From Paraburkholderia lacunae (GTDB lineage: Bacteria > Pseudomonadota > Gammaproteobacteria > Burkholderiales > Burkholderiaceae): a DNA stretch of 64,000 nucleotides. Made by a program: the position numbers and the translations under genes. The notes below the pieces were generated by a model. The model did no database searches, was not told the DNA's origin, and worked only from the letters and a program-made list of their open reading frames with translations. This document shows, piece after piece, positions 24,782 through 34,084 of this stretch. Location of the stretch: NCBI RefSeq assembly GCF_003353175.1, contig NZ_QHKS01000004.1, positions 248,001 to 312,000 of the forward strand. The letters are read 5' to 3'. Every line of letters starts with the position of its first letter. Position 1 is the first letter of the stretch.

Positions 24782-25114
24782 ATGAGCAAGCAACTGGGTA
24801 AGCCGCTACTGGCCGCTTCGACCCTGTCCGCAGCGATCGGTCTCGCGCTTGCGATGCAGGCGTTGCCAGCACAGGCGCAGGAGATGAAGGACATGAGCAA
24901 GATGCCGCAGGTTGTCCAGGACAACATGATGCGGATGCAGAAGAACAAGCTGGAAAAATGCTACGGCGTCAATGCGGTCGCGAAGAACGACTGTGCCGAG
25001 GGCGCCCATTCGTGTGCAGGCCAGGCCACCCAGGCGCGCGATACGAAGTCCTTCGTGCTGCTGCCGGCGGGTGACTGCTCGAAGATTCAGGGCGGCAAGC
25101 TGCAGGCAAGCTGA
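24782..25114 (+). CDS. bufA1: Bufferin precursor peptide (DUF2282, BufA1-like)
   Basis: The 110-residue precursor has a signal peptide (about residues 10-33, ending PAQAQ) and a mature Met-rich part with four Cys at 60, 71, 78 and 99 in EKCYG, NDCAEG, HSCAG and GDCSKI. This is the DUF2282 pattern. In bufferins the central Cys are converted by an MNIO enzyme to thiooxazole-type groups that chelate copper in the periplasm. A strong AGGAGGA site and a SigF-type promoter precede the gene, and the MNIO gene follows after 13 bases. Confidence 0.88.
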   Translation: MSKQLGKPLLAASTLSAAIGLALAMQALPAQAQEMKDMSKMPQVVQDNMMRMQKNKLEKCYGVNAVAKNDCAEGAHSCAGQATQARDTKSFVLLPAGDCSKIQGGKLQAS

Positions 25115-25127
25115 GCGGCCCACACCG

Positions 25128-26018
25128 ATGAGCGTGACCGTGCTCCCTGCGCTGGAAGCCTCCAGCCCGATTCCGGTGGAGGCCGGTGTCGGGCTGCGCT
25201 TTCGCCATCACCAACCCGTGCTCGACACACGACCCGCGGTCGCCTGGTTCGAGGTGCATACCGAGAACTACATGGGCGGCGGCAGCGCACCCCAATACCT
25301 GGACACGATTCGCCGCGACTATCCGGTGTCGCTGCACGGCGTAGGGTTGTCCCTCGGCAGCGCCGACGGGCTCGACGCGGCGCATCTGGCCCGGGTGCGC
25401 AGTGTGGTCGAGCGGGTCGAACCCGGGCTCGTTTCGGAACATCTGGCGTGGAGCGTGGCCGGCGGCACGTATCTGGCCGACCTGTTGCCCCTGCCGATGA
25501 CTGAAGAAGCGTTGAGCGTGGTCTGCCGGCATGTCGATGAGCTGCAAACGTGCCTGCGCCGACGCATCCTGGTGGAGAACCCATCGACCTATCTACGCTT
25601 CAGGCATTCGACGATTCCGGAATGGGAATTCCTCGCCCAGGTCGCACAGCGCACCGGTTGCGGCATCCTGTGCGACGTCAACAACATCTACGTGAGCGCC
25701 TGCAATCACGGCTGGAACGCGATGACCTACCTCGATGCCTTGCCGCCGGCCTCGATCGGCGAAATCCATCTCGCCGGGCACAGCGTCCGGCAGCTCGATA
25801 ACGGGAAGACATTGCGCATCGACGACCACGGTTCACGCGTGGTACCGCAAGTCTGGGCGCTCTACCGCGAGGCGCTCAAGCGCTTCGGGCCGGTTCCGAC
25901 GCTGATCGAATGGGATACCGACGTACCGCCGATCGAAACCCTGATCGAAGAGGCCGTCCTCGCCGAGACGGAACTGGAAAGGCAACGCCATGAACACGGA
26001 CACGCCAGCGCTGCTTGA
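25128..26018 (+). CDS. bufB: MNIO (DUF692) bufferin-modifying enzyme BufB
   Basis: The 296-residue TIM-barrel protein belongs to the multinuclear non-heme iron oxidative enzymes. Family landmarks with likely metal-ligand His, Asp, Glu and Asn are FEVHTENYMGGG, YPVSLHGVGLSLGS, VSEHLAW, ILVENPSTYL, GCGILCDVNNIYVSACNHG, IGEIHLAGH, IDDHGSRV and LIEWDTDVP. It is expected to oxidise Cys residues of the BufA precursor in the cytoplasm, together with BufC. The start ATG at 25128 lies 13 bases after bufA. The end overlaps bufC by 29 bases. Confidence 0.9.
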   Translation: MSVTVLPALEASSPIPVEAGVGLRFRHHQPVLDTRPAVAWFEVHTENYMGGGSAPQYLDTIRRDYPVSLHGVGLSLGSADGLDAAHLARVRSVVERVEPGLVSEHLAWSVAGGTYLADLLPLPMTEEALSVVCRHVDELQTCLRRRILVENPSTYLRFRHSTIPEWEFLAQVAQRTGCGILCDVNNIYVSACNHGWNAMTYLDALPPASIGEIHLAGHSVRQLDNGKTLRIDDHGSRVVPQVWALYREALKRFGPVPTLIEWDTDVPPIETLIEEAVLAETELERQRHEHGHASAA

Positions 26019-26805
26019 GTTGCAGCGCGCGATGCAGCGAACCCTGCTCGACCGCACTGACGGCGACGCGTCGGCCTGGGTGATCGCCGACGGGTTGGAC
26101 GCCGGCGCACGGCTCGGCATTTACCGGAATACCTGCGCCAGCGTGCTCGTCTCGGCCCTTCGCCTGGCCTTCCCGGCGGTACAGCATCTGGTCGGTCCGG
26201 CGTTTTTTGAGGGCGCTGCGGGGTTATTCGTTGCAGAGGCTCCACCGCGGAGTGCGTGGCTGGATGAGTACGGTGCAGGATTTCCGGATTTTCTGGACCG
26301 GCTGCCGCAAGCGGCGTCGGTGCCTTATCTCGCCGACGTGGCACGCCTGGAATGGCACGTCAACCTCGTCCTTCACGCGCCAGACGCCCCGCCGCTCGAT
26401 ATCGCGCGCCTGACGGCACTGGGCGAAGCCGGGCCGGCGCAATTGCGCTTCCAGTCTCACCCGGCGGTACGACTGCTGCGATGTGATTTCCCGGTTGACG
26501 TCATCTGGCATGCGGTACTGGAGCGCGATGAGCGGGCCATGGCAGCGGTCGATCTCGCGGAAGGGCCCGTCTGGCTGCTCGTTCACCGAACGCGCAGCGG
26601 CATCGAGGTGGTGCGTCTGGGCGAGTGCGAATGGCGCTTTACCGCAGCGCTGTTGTCGGGAAAGCCGTTATCCGCAGCGTTGGAAGAGGCGCCATGCGAC
26701 GACGCGTACACCGTGCTCGCCACGCACCTGGCGCGCGGATGCCTTGCGGATGTTAGCGTGGTTCCCAGGGCGGTGGCACGCGGAATACGGAGGACCCACA
26801 CATGA
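25990..26805 (+). CDS. bufC: DUF2063 partner protein BufC
   Basis: The 271-residue protein shows the DUF2063 N-terminal domain: LLELQRAMQRTLLDRTDG, then GLDAGARLGIYRNTCASVLV, SALRLAFPAVQHLVGPAFFE and a LDEYGAGFPDFLDRLP segment. A C-terminal domain rich in beta-strands ends in HLARGCLADVSVV. DUF2063 proteins act with MNIO enzymes, recruiting or presenting the precursor peptide. The gene overlaps bufB by 29 bases and bufD by four, so the cluster is translationally coupled. Confidence 0.87.
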   Translation: MNTDTPALLELQRAMQRTLLDRTDGDASAWVIADGLDAGARLGIYRNTCASVLVSALRLAFPAVQHLVGPAFFEGAAGLFVAEAPPRSAWLDEYGAGFPDFLDRLPQAASVPYLADVARLEWHVNLVLHAPDAPPLDIARLTALGEAGPAQLRFQSHPAVRLLRCDFPVDVIWHAVLERDERAMAAVDLAEGPVWLLVHRTRSGIEVVRLGECEWRFTAALLSGKPLSAALEEAPCDDAYTVLATHLARGCLADVSVVPRAVARGIRRTHT

Positions 26806-27266
26806 CTCGCTCTCATCAACCCGTCACTCTGTCGCCGGTCGACAGCAGTCAAATCATGCGTCTTGTCAGATGGCTCGAGCGCGTGCCCTACGCCCTGCTC
26901 GCCATCCCGTTGCGAATTGCGGTTGCGACCGTCTTCTGGAACTCCGCGATGACCAAACTGGCGAACTGGGAGGCCGCTCTTGCCCTGTTCCGCGATGAAT
27001 ACAGATTGCCGCTGCTGCCGCCGGAACTTGCCGCTTACATGGCCGTGTCGATCGAGTTGTCGACGCCTGTCCTGTTGATACTCGGCCTGGCTACCAGGCC
27101 CGTTGCATTTCTACTTCTGGGGATGACAAGCGTCATCGAGATATTTGTCTATCCCCAGGCATGGCCCACCCATATCCAGTGGGCTGCCATGCTGCTGGTG
27201 CTCTTATGCCGCGGTGCCGGAAGCGGGTCCGTCGACCATTGGCTACGAAAGCGCTGGATCGGCTAA
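26802..27266 (+). CDS. bufD: DoxX family membrane protein BufD
   Basis: The 154-residue inner-membrane protein has four hydrophobic helices and the DoxX pattern: ALLAIPLRIAVATVFWNSAMTK, split here as LLAIPLRIAVATVFW and NSAMTKLANWEA, then YRLPLLPPELAAYMAVSIEL and TPVLLILGLATRPVAF. It overlaps bufC by four bases. DoxX proteins commonly close bufferin operons; the exact role (redox partner, membrane step or export) is unresolved. A metal RND system starts 125 bases downstream on the same strand. Confidence 0.85.
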   Translation: MTRSHQPVTLSPVDSSQIMRLVRWLERVPYALLAIPLRIAVATVFWNSAMTKLANWEAALALFRDEYRLPLLPPELAAYMAVSIELSTPVLLILGLATRPVAFLLLGMTSVIEIFVYPQAWPTHIQWAAMLLVLLCRGAGSGSVDHWLRKRWIG

Positions 27267-27285
27267 TTCGCCACAGACGCACCGA

Positions 27286-27325
27286 CTTCACACCGAATTA
27301 ACACCTACTTGACGAAAACTTCACA
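27286..27325 (+). promoter_or_regulatory. Four TTnAC half-sites at 11-bp spacing before the RND operon
   Basis: TTCACA at 27287, TTAACA at 27298, TTGACG at 27309 and TTCACA at 27320 lie head to tail exactly 11 bp apart. This is the classical layout for OmpR-family response regulators. TTGACG could double as a -35 element. The array is 70-105 bases before the TolC-type start and resembles the 11-bp repeats before the QseB-like gene. Confidence 0.6.
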
Positions 27326-27391
27326 GGCCGTTGCGTAGCATCCACGTCTGTCGCCATCCCGACAGATGGCCAACAGACCCTGGATGTCGCT

Positions 27392-28807
27392 ATGCGCCGA
27401 TCGTTGCTGCTCGCCTGCCCGATATTGACAGTGACGCTGACGGTGGTGCTGACGGGATGCGCGACTTACCGCCCGCAGCCGATCGCGCCGATGCAAATCG
27501 CCCAACGCTTCGAGGAACGCACGCTTGCGAGCGCCGAACTGCGCGCGTACCTCGCGCGGCAGCTCGGGCACGATATCGATCCGTGGCCTCTGCCGCGCTG
27601 GAACCGCGGGATGCTCACGCTCGCGGCTGACTACTACAGCCCGGTCCTCGATATCGCGCGTGCGCAATGGGGCACCGCCAAAGCGGGCATCGATGTCGCG
27701 GGCGCGATGCCGAACCCGGTGCTGCAACTGCCGTTCCAGTACACGACGCCGAACCCGGGGCCCGGTGCGCCATGGGTCGTCGGCCCCGGGCTCGACATTC
27801 CGATCGAGACCGCGCACAAGCGCGGCTATCGGATCGACCAGGCGTCACACCTGTCGGAAGCCGCGCGCCTCGCCATCGGCAACGAGGCGTGGAAGGTGCG
27901 CGCCCAGGTGCGCGACGCGCTGCTTTCGCTCTACGCCGCCCGGCAACACACCGCGTTGCTGGCGCGCAAGGCCGGCGCCCAGCAGCAGATCGTCGCGATG
28001 GTAACGAAGCGCCGTTCGGTCGGCGAAAACTCAGGGCCGGACGTCGATGCGGCGGTGCTCGCAGCCACCCAGGCACAGGCCGATCTCGCCGCCGCACGCA
28101 GTGCCGCACAGGACGCGCGCGCGCAACTGGCGACGGCGATCGGCGTGCCGGTCACCGCGCTCGACGACATCCAGTTCGATGACGAGGCGTTCGTTACCGC
28201 GCCACCTGCGCCGCCCGCCGCTGACGCGCAGCGCGAAGCGGTTTTCCATCGTCTCGATCTGTTGGCATCGCTGGCCGAGTATGCGGCTGCCGAATCGGCG
28301 TTGCAGCTCGAAGTCGCGAAGCAATATCCGGACATCCATTTCGGCCCCGGCTACACCTACGACACCGGCACGCACAAGATCGCATTCGGGCTGGCCGGCA
28401 TCACGCTGCCGGTCTTCGACCAGAACCAGGGCGGCATTACGCAGGCGGAGGCGAAACGCAAGGAGGCGGCCGCGCGCACCGCAGCCTTGCAGGACACGAT
28501 TTTCAACGACCTCGACCATGCGCTCACCCATTACCAGGCAAGCCGCGATGCCGTGCAGCTCTCCGTCACACGCCTGGCCACCGCGCGCAAGCAGCTGGAC
28601 AGCCAGGCCGCCAGCTTCACGACCGGCACCAGCGACCGCCTGACGTTCACCCAGGCCAGGGCGGACTACGAAGCGAGCGAGATCGCCCATCTGGACGCCG
28701 TGGTCGGTGCCCAGCAGGCGGCCGGCGCACTCGAAGACGCGATGCAGCGGCCGCTCGCACCGGAGAGCGCCAACCCTACCGTGACCCAACAAGAGATATC
28801 CCGATGA
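27392..28807 (+). CDS. TolC family outer membrane lipoprotein of a metal RND system
   Basis: The 471-residue outer-membrane factor has a lipoprotein signal with lipobox LTGC (Cys23). Two TolC halves follow (roughly residues 80-265 and 275-455), with conserved PNPVLQLPFQY-like and FGPGYTYDTGTHKIAFGLAG-like strand segments and long helices rich in Ala and Gln. It forms the outer duct for the adaptor and pump encoded next. Its stop overlaps the adaptor start by four bases. The 11-bp repeat array upstream suggests two-component control. Confidence 0.87.
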   Translation: MRRSLLLACPILTVTLTVVLTGCATYRPQPIAPMQIAQRFEERTLASAELRAYLARQLGHDIDPWPLPRWNRGMLTLAADYYSPVLDIARAQWGTAKAGIDVAGAMPNPVLQLPFQYTTPNPGPGAPWVVGPGLDIPIETAHKRGYRIDQASHLSEAARLAIGNEAWKVRAQVRDALLSLYAARQHTALLARKAGAQQQIVAMVTKRRSVGENSGPDVDAAVLAATQAQADLAAARSAAQDARAQLATAIGVPVTALDDIQFDDEAFVTAPPAPPAADAQREAVFHRLDLLASLAEYAAAESALQLEVAKQYPDIHFGPGYTYDTGTHKIAFGLAGITLPVFDQNQGGITQAEAKRKEAAARTAALQDTIFNDLDHALTHYQASRDAVQLSVTRLATARKQLDSQAASFTTGTSDRLTFTQARADYEASEIAHLDAVVGAQQAAGALEDAMQRPLAPESANPTVTQQEISR

Positions 28808-29868
28808 AACGCACATTGGTCATTCTTTCGGTTGTCTCCGTGCTGCTGGCGGCCGGCGCCAGCTGGTTCATCTACCAGACACTCGTTGGCAGTCAACCGA
28901 GGCCGGGCGCACCGGCGCAGGCCGCCACCCAACCGTCCGTGCAGACGGTGAACGGCGAAACGGTGGTCGTCGTCGCCACCGACGTGCAGCGCGCCAGCCA
29001 TATCGATGTCGCGCCGCTCGCGGTCGCCGCCATCCAGCCTGAGAACACCGCATACGCGACGGTGGTCGACTTGCAGCCGCTGTTCGATCTGCGCAACCGG
29101 CTCGCGGCCGCGCGGGCGGACTACGACACGTTGCGCGCACAGGCCGGCAATTCGCACGCGCAATACGAGCGTAGCCGCGTGCTGTTCGAAGACGATCGCA
29201 ACGTCTCGCAAAAGAGCCTGCAGGACGCGCGAGCGGCCATGCAGGGCGATCAGGCGAAGCTCCAGTCGGCCGAAGCGGCGCAAAGCGGTCTGGATGCGAC
29301 GATGCGGCAACAGTTCGGCGATGCGCTCGCGAGCGCCGCGATGGCGCCGGCTTCGGATCTGTTCCAGCGCCTGCTCGCCGGCCGCGCGGTCGTATTGCGC
29401 GTGACGCTGCCCGCCGGCTACAGCGGCGCCCCGCCCGAGCGCATCAAGGTCGACGCGCCGGACGGCCAGCCGGTCGCGGCACAGAAACTCTCTGCCTCGC
29501 CGCAAGGCGATCCGGCGGTCCAGGGCAACCCGTATTTCTACGCGGCCGGGCGCGCGTTGCCCGTTGGAATGCACACCGCCGCGCATGTGCCGGCGTCGAA
29601 CCGGAACGTGTCCGCGCTCGTGATCCCCGAACCTGCCGTGATCTGGTACGGCGGACAGCTATGGGTCTATGTGCGCACTGCACCCGATCGCTTCACACGA
29701 CGTTACGTGCCGGACGCCGCTTCAAGCGATCAGGGCTTCGTCGTGACCGATGGTTTTCACGCGGGCGATGAAGTGGTGATGCATGGCGCGCAGTTGCTGC
29801 TCTCCCAGGAACTGCGGCCACAGGGCATCGCGACGGCTTGCAAGGATCCGCCCGAATGTGACGACTGA
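28804..29868 (+). CDS. RND efflux periplasmic adaptor (HlyD/CzcB-like)
   Basis: The 354-residue protein has an N-terminal membrane anchor (residues 5-26). A truncated beta-barrel/lipoyl region carries NGETVVVVATDVQRASHIDV and VVDLQPLFDLRNRLAAARAD. A helical hairpin of about 70 residues is rich in Ala, Gln and Arg. A C-terminal membrane-proximal part contains NPYFYAAGRALPVGMHTAAH and VIPEPAVIWYGGQLWVYVRT. The order matches CzcB/CusB-type adaptors but the protein is shorter and has no recognisable N-terminal metal-binding motif. It couples TolC and the pump; start and stop are tightly coupled to its neighbours. Confidence 0.85.
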   Translation: MKRTLVILSVVSVLLAAGASWFIYQTLVGSQPRPGAPAQAATQPSVQTVNGETVVVVATDVQRASHIDVAPLAVAAIQPENTAYATVVDLQPLFDLRNRLAAARADYDTLRAQAGNSHAQYERSRVLFEDDRNVSQKSLQDARAAMQGDQAKLQSAEAAQSGLDATMRQQFGDALASAAMAPASDLFQRLLAGRAVVLRVTLPAGYSGAPPERIKVDAPDGQPVAAQKLSASPQGDPAVQGNPYFYAAGRALPVGMHTAAHVPASNRNVSALVIPEPAVIWYGGQLWVYVRTAPDRFTRRYVPDAASSDQGFVVTDGFHAGDEVVMHGAQLLLSQELRPQGIATACKDPPECDD

Positions 29869-29934
29869 TCCGCAGGTCGGCGGGCCTACTTGCGGCTTGC
29901 CCACTTCACCCACACCGCACCCTTCCGGCCGCCG

Positions 29935-32900
29935 ATGCTCAACGCCATCATCCGATTCTCGCTGCGCTTTCGCGGTGTGATTTACGCGCTGGCCGTGCTG
30001 CTGGCCGGCTATGGCCTCTATACGCTCACGCGCGCGAAGCTCGATGTATTTCCGGAGTTCGCTCCGCCGATGAGCATTGTGCAGACCGAGGCGCCGGGCC
30101 TCACGAGCGAACAGGTCGAGACGCTGGTCACCCAGCCAGTCGAAAACGCGCTTGCCGGCATGGTCGGCCTGCAGTCGATGCGTTCGAAGTCGCTGCAGGG
30201 CCTGTCCGCGATCACGGTGGTGTTCGACAGTCATGCGAACCTGCTGCAGGTCCGGCAACTCGTGTCCGAGCGCGTGAACGCGCTGGCCGCGACCCTGCCT
30301 GCGGGCGTGCAGCCGCCGAGGCTGCTGCCGCTCACCACCACCACGAGTGTGGTGCGCACCATTGGCCTGACCTCGAAGACACGCTCGCTGATGGACCTGT
30401 ACGACATTGCGCAGTGGACGGTCAAGCCGCAACTGTTGAGCGTGCCGGGGGTCGCGGACGCCATCGTGTTCGGCGGCGACACGCGGCAGCTGCAGATTCA
30501 GGCCGATCCGGCCAGGCTGATGCGCTACGGGCTGTCGATCCAGGACGTGATCACCGCGGCCCGGACGTCTACCGGCGTGCGCGGCGCGGGCTTCATCGAG
30601 AGCGCGAATCAGCGCATCGCCATCAATACCGATGGACAGATCCGGACACCCGGCGCCATGGCCGGTGTGGTCCTGCGCTGGAGCAACGGCGCAGCCGTGC
30701 GGCTCGGCGACGTCGCAACCGTCACCTGGGGCGGCGCGCCTGCGGTCGGTGCCGCATCGATCATGGGCACGCCCGGTGTGATGCTGGTCCTCGAAAGCCA
30801 GTACGGCACCAACACGCTCGCCGTCACCAAGGACATCGAGAAGACGCTCGCCGCGCTCAAGCCGGCGCTGACCCAGCAAGGCGTCGACCTGAACGCCGAC
30901 GTGTTCAGGCCGGCAAATTTCATCGACGCGGCGGTCGGCCATCTGCGCACGGCGCTGCTGGTCGGCGCGGTGCTGGTGATCGCGGTGCTGTTCCTGTTCC
31001 TGCTCAATGTCCGGACCGCGGTCATTTCAGCCGTCGCGATCCCGCTCTCGCTGCTGGTCGCGATCATCGTGCTGACGTCGTTCGGCGTGAGCCTGAATAC
31101 GATGACGCTTGGCGGCCTCGCGATCGCGCTCGGCGAAGTGGTCGACGACGCGATCATCGACGTGGAGAACATCTACCGGCGGCTGCGCGAGAACCGCACC
31201 CGGCGCGAGCCGATGGCGGCGTTCCGCGTCGTGCTGCGCGCCTCGCTCGAGGTGCGCAGTGCGGTCGTGTTCGCAACCTTCATCGTGATGCTGATCTTCC
31301 TGCCGGTGCTGACGCTCTCGGGGATAGCCGGCAAGCTGTTCGCTCCGCTAGGCGTCGCCTACATCCTCGCAGTGCTGGCGTCGCTCGGCGTCGCGCTCAC
31401 GCTCACGCCGGCGATGGCGCTCGCGCTGCTGGCGCGCGGGCCGCTGCCCGCTCACGAGCCACGCCTGCTGACGTGGCTGAAGGCGCGCTACGCCGCCCTG
31501 CTGCTGAAGGTCGAGCAGCGCGTGAAGACGATCATGGTGGTGGTCGCCGTGATGTGCGTGGCGGCTCTGGCCGCGCTGCCGTTTCTACGCGGCAACTTCA
31601 TTCCTGAGCTGCGCGAGGGACACTACATCGTGCACATGGGCCTGGCCCCCGGCACATCGCTCGGCGAATCGATGCGCATCGGCACGCAGGTTTCGCAGGC
31701 GCTGATGCACGTGCCGGGGGTGCGGCTGGTCGCGCAGCGCGCCGGCCGGGCGAACGAGGTCGTCGATCCGGTCGGCGTTCAGTTGAGCGAGTTCGAGGTC
31801 GACCTCACGCCGATGAGCGCGGACCGGCAGAGCGCGATCCTGCGCAGCATCCAGGATGCGCTCGCCCGCTTTCCCGGCCTCACGACCTCGGTCAACACGT
31901 TTCTTGTCGAACGGATCGACGAGACCATTTCTGGCGTGACGGCGCCCGTTGCGGTCAACGTCTTCGGCGACAACCTCGATGTGATCGATCGCAAGGCGCA
32001 GGACATCGCCCGGCTGCTCGGCACGATCCGCGGCGCAGCGAGCGTGCGGGTGGAATCGCCGCCGGGCATCCCGGAGCTCGACGTCAGACTGAAGCCCGAC
32101 CAGTTGAGCCGCTGGGGCTTCCGGCCCGTCGACGTGCTCGATGCAATCCAGAGCGCCTGGCAGGGGAGCACGGTTGCGCAAACCTATGAAGGCAGCCGGC
32201 CCTACGACGTCACCGTGGTTCTCGCGCCCGATGCGCGCAGGAATCTGGGCGACGTCGGCGCGCTGATGCTGCGCAATCCGGATGGGTTGGCCGTGCCGTT
32301 GCGCGAACTGGCGAGCATCGGCCAGGTCTCCGGCCGGTATCAGATCACGCACGACGGCGGTCGCCGGATGCAGACCGTATCCGTCAATCTCGGCAGCCGC
32401 GCGGTGAGCGATTTCGTGAGCGAAGCGCAGGCGCGTGTGAATCGCGACATCGTGATGCCCAGAGGCACGTACGCAGTGTTCTCGGGCGAAAGCGAAGCGC
32501 GCACACAATCGCAGCGCGACCTGCTCGCCTATGGGGCGATGTCAGCGGCCGGCATCGCACTGCTGCTGTTCCTCGCGATGAGGAGCCGCCGAGGTGTCGT
32601 GCTGGTGATGGTGAACCTGCCGTTCGCGCTGGTGGGCGGGGTGCTGAGCGTGCTGCTGAGCGGCGGCGACCTGTCGCTGGGCGGCATGGTCGGTTTCATC
32701 ACCCTGTTCGGCATTTCGCTGCGCAACTCGATCATGCTGATCAGCCACTATGAGCATCTGGTGCATGTCGACGAAATGCCGTGGGGCATGGAGGCGGCCG
32801 TGCGCGGCGCATCGGAGCGGCTGATACCGATCCTGATGACGGCGCTCGTGACCGCCCTCGCCTTGCTGCCGCTCGCACTGACCAGCGGCGCGGCCGGCAA

Positions 32901-33033
32901 CGAGATCGAGGGGCCGATGGCGATCGTCATTCTCGGCGGACTGACCACCTCCACGATCCTGAACCTGATTGTCCTGCCGACGCTTGCGCTGCGCTATGGC
33001 CGCTTCGAGCGCGACACGCTGGCGGAACCGTAG
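29935..33033 (+). CDS. CusA/CzcA-type heavy-metal RND efflux pump
   Basis: The 1032-residue inner-membrane pump has the RND layout: helix 1 near the start (FRGVIYALAVLLAGYGLYTL), a first porter domain, a block of helices 2-6 from about residue 340, a second porter domain from about 555, and the final helices from about 865. The helix 4 signature is ALGEVVDDAIIDVENIYRRL, where acidic residues serve proton transfer. It differs from the canonical CusA and CzcA versions, so the metal is not certain. I use ATG 29935; a TTG at 29890 would add 15 residues. It completes a TolC-adaptor-pump operon beside the bufferin genes, which favours copper. Confidence 0.87.
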   Translation: MLNAIIRFSLRFRGVIYALAVLLAGYGLYTLTRAKLDVFPEFAPPMSIVQTEAPGLTSEQVETLVTQPVENALAGMVGLQSMRSKSLQGLSAITVVFDSHANLLQVRQLVSERVNALAATLPAGVQPPRLLPLTTTTSVVRTIGLTSKTRSLMDLYDIAQWTVKPQLLSVPGVADAIVFGGDTRQLQIQADPARLMRYGLSIQDVITAARTSTGVRGAGFIESANQRIAINTDGQIRTPGAMAGVVLRWSNGAAVRLGDVATVTWGGAPAVGAASIMGTPGVMLVLESQYGTNTLAVTKDIEKTLAALKPALTQQGVDLNADVFRPANFIDAAVGHLRTALLVGAVLVIAVLFLFLLNVRTAVISAVAIPLSLLVAIIVLTSFGVSLNTMTLGGLAIALGEVVDDAIIDVENIYRRLRENRTRREPMAAFRVVLRASLEVRSAVVFATFIVMLIFLPVLTLSGIAGKLFAPLGVAYILAVLASLGVALTLTPAMALALLARGPLPAHEPRLLTWLKARYAALLLKVEQRVKTIMVVVAVMCVAALAALPFLRGNFIPELREGHYIVHMGLAPGTSLGESMRIGTQVSQALMHVPGVRLVAQRAGRANEVVDPVGVQLSEFEVDLTPMSADRQSAILRSIQDALARFPGLTTSVNTFLVERIDETISGVTAPVAVNVFGDNLDVIDRKAQDIARLLGTIRGAASVRVESPPGIPELDVRLKPDQLSRWGFRPVDVLDAIQSAWQGSTVAQTYEGSRPYDVTVVLAPDARRNLGDVGALMLRNPDGLAVPLRELASIGQVSGRYQITHDGGRRMQTVSVNLGSRAVSDFVSEAQARVNRDIVMPRGTYAVFSGESEARTQSQRDLLAYGAMSAAGIALLLFLAMRSRRGVVLVMVNLPFALVGGVLSVLLSGGDLSLGGMVGFITLFGISLRNSIMLISHYEHLVHVDEMPWGMEAAVRGASERLIPILMTALVTALALLPLALTSGAAGNEIEGPMAIVILGGLTTSTILNLIVLPTLALRYGRFERDTLAEP

Positions 33034-33439
33034 GCCACGTCATCGAACGGGTGATCCATTGTGTAACGCGCGTACGGCGCCGATTCGCTGGGGTGCGTCA
33101 TAGTCCGGGCTGCAGTGTCGTCGTATAGCGACTGACATAAAAATAATTTCTGGACGTAGGAATATCCAGTGCTGCGTCGACGTTTTAATAACGTAGTGCG
33201 CGGGCGGAATGGACAGTGCTAGAAGGGCAATCGAGCCTGCAATTCATTGCCTCTTGCGACGACTACGACCCGGACGGCAGCGTGAGCAACGCTCTGCCGT
33301 TAGCTAGTAATTCGTGCTGCGGTCGAAGGACCGCTCGTCGTTTCTTTGTGCTCCGTCTGACCCATCTCAATGAATCGCCCGGCCATGGCATGACGCGTAG
33401 CACGCGGAAGCCCACAGCGACCTGCGGGGGGAAAACGTC
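33034..33439. other. Intergenic region, nothing recognised
   Basis: About 400 bases between the pump and the cupredoxin. No conserved frame and no GTAACC-type promoter were seen. A short frame at 33216-33443 has no ribosome site or family-like sequence. Confidence 0.35.
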
Positions 33440-33856
33440 ATGATCGTCAGTCCGCGTGTTGCCGTCTTCCTTGCTGTGACCGCGCTCTGCTTCGTTTGCA
33501 GTCCCGGCTACGCAAAGGAGACGATACGAGCCACGTTGCTCAACAACGCGATCCAGCTTGATAAGAATCGCGTGAAGGCGGGTACAGTCACGTTCGAGGT
33601 AAGCAATGCACCGGACACCGGTGAAACACACGAACTCGTCGTGCTAAAAACGGACCAGGCCGCCGACAGGCTGCCAGTTAGAAAAAAACAGGTGCCAGAG
33701 AGCCAGTTCAAAAAAATGGGAGAGGCCGAAGACATTGACCCTGGCAGGAGCAAGCGTTTGACGCTCAAGTTGGCGCCCGGCCGCTACGTGCTGAGCTGCA
33801 ACAAAGCCGGCCACTACGCTATGGGGATGCGCACGTCCCTGGTCGTCACGCCCTGA
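33440..33856 (+). CDS. Secreted cupredoxin-domain protein
   Basis: The 138-residue protein has a signal peptide (residues 1-25, ending GYAK). A small beta-sandwich follows with the residues of a type 1-like copper site: His64 in GETHELVVL, then Cys120, His125 and Met128 or Met130 in LSCNKAGHYAMGM. The spacing is as in azurin/plastocyanin-like cupredoxins found near metal resistance genes. It would bind copper in the periplasm. It stands 400 bases downstream of the RND pump on the same strand, probably with its own promoter. Confidence 0.83.
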   Translation: MIVSPRVAVFLAVTALCFVCSPGYAKETIRATLLNNAIQLDKNRVKAGTVTFEVSNAPDTGETHELVVLKTDQAADRLPVRKKQVPESQFKKMGEAEDIDPGRSKRLTLKLAPGRYVLSCNKAGHYAMGMRTSLVVTP

Positions 33857-34084
33857 CCGGCCTGCATGACGCGCATCCTTGATGCACCTTCACTTATCGC
33901 CGAAGGCGTCAGGCCGGTCGCAGTAGGTGGCCGCAGCCGGGTTAAAGTGCGAGCCAATTCAAATGGAAGCGCTGATTAATCTCTGCGTCGCACACCCCGA
34001 AATAATTCGCCGACAAGGGAATAAAGCCACGTCACCGCACGTTCAGTAATCTCATTGACTCTCGATCAGGTAAGGAGCGCTGTT

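Noticed and set aside
33216..33443. Seventy-five-codon frame before the cupredoxin
   Set aside because: There is no ribosome site and no family-like sequence, and it overlaps the cupredoxin start.
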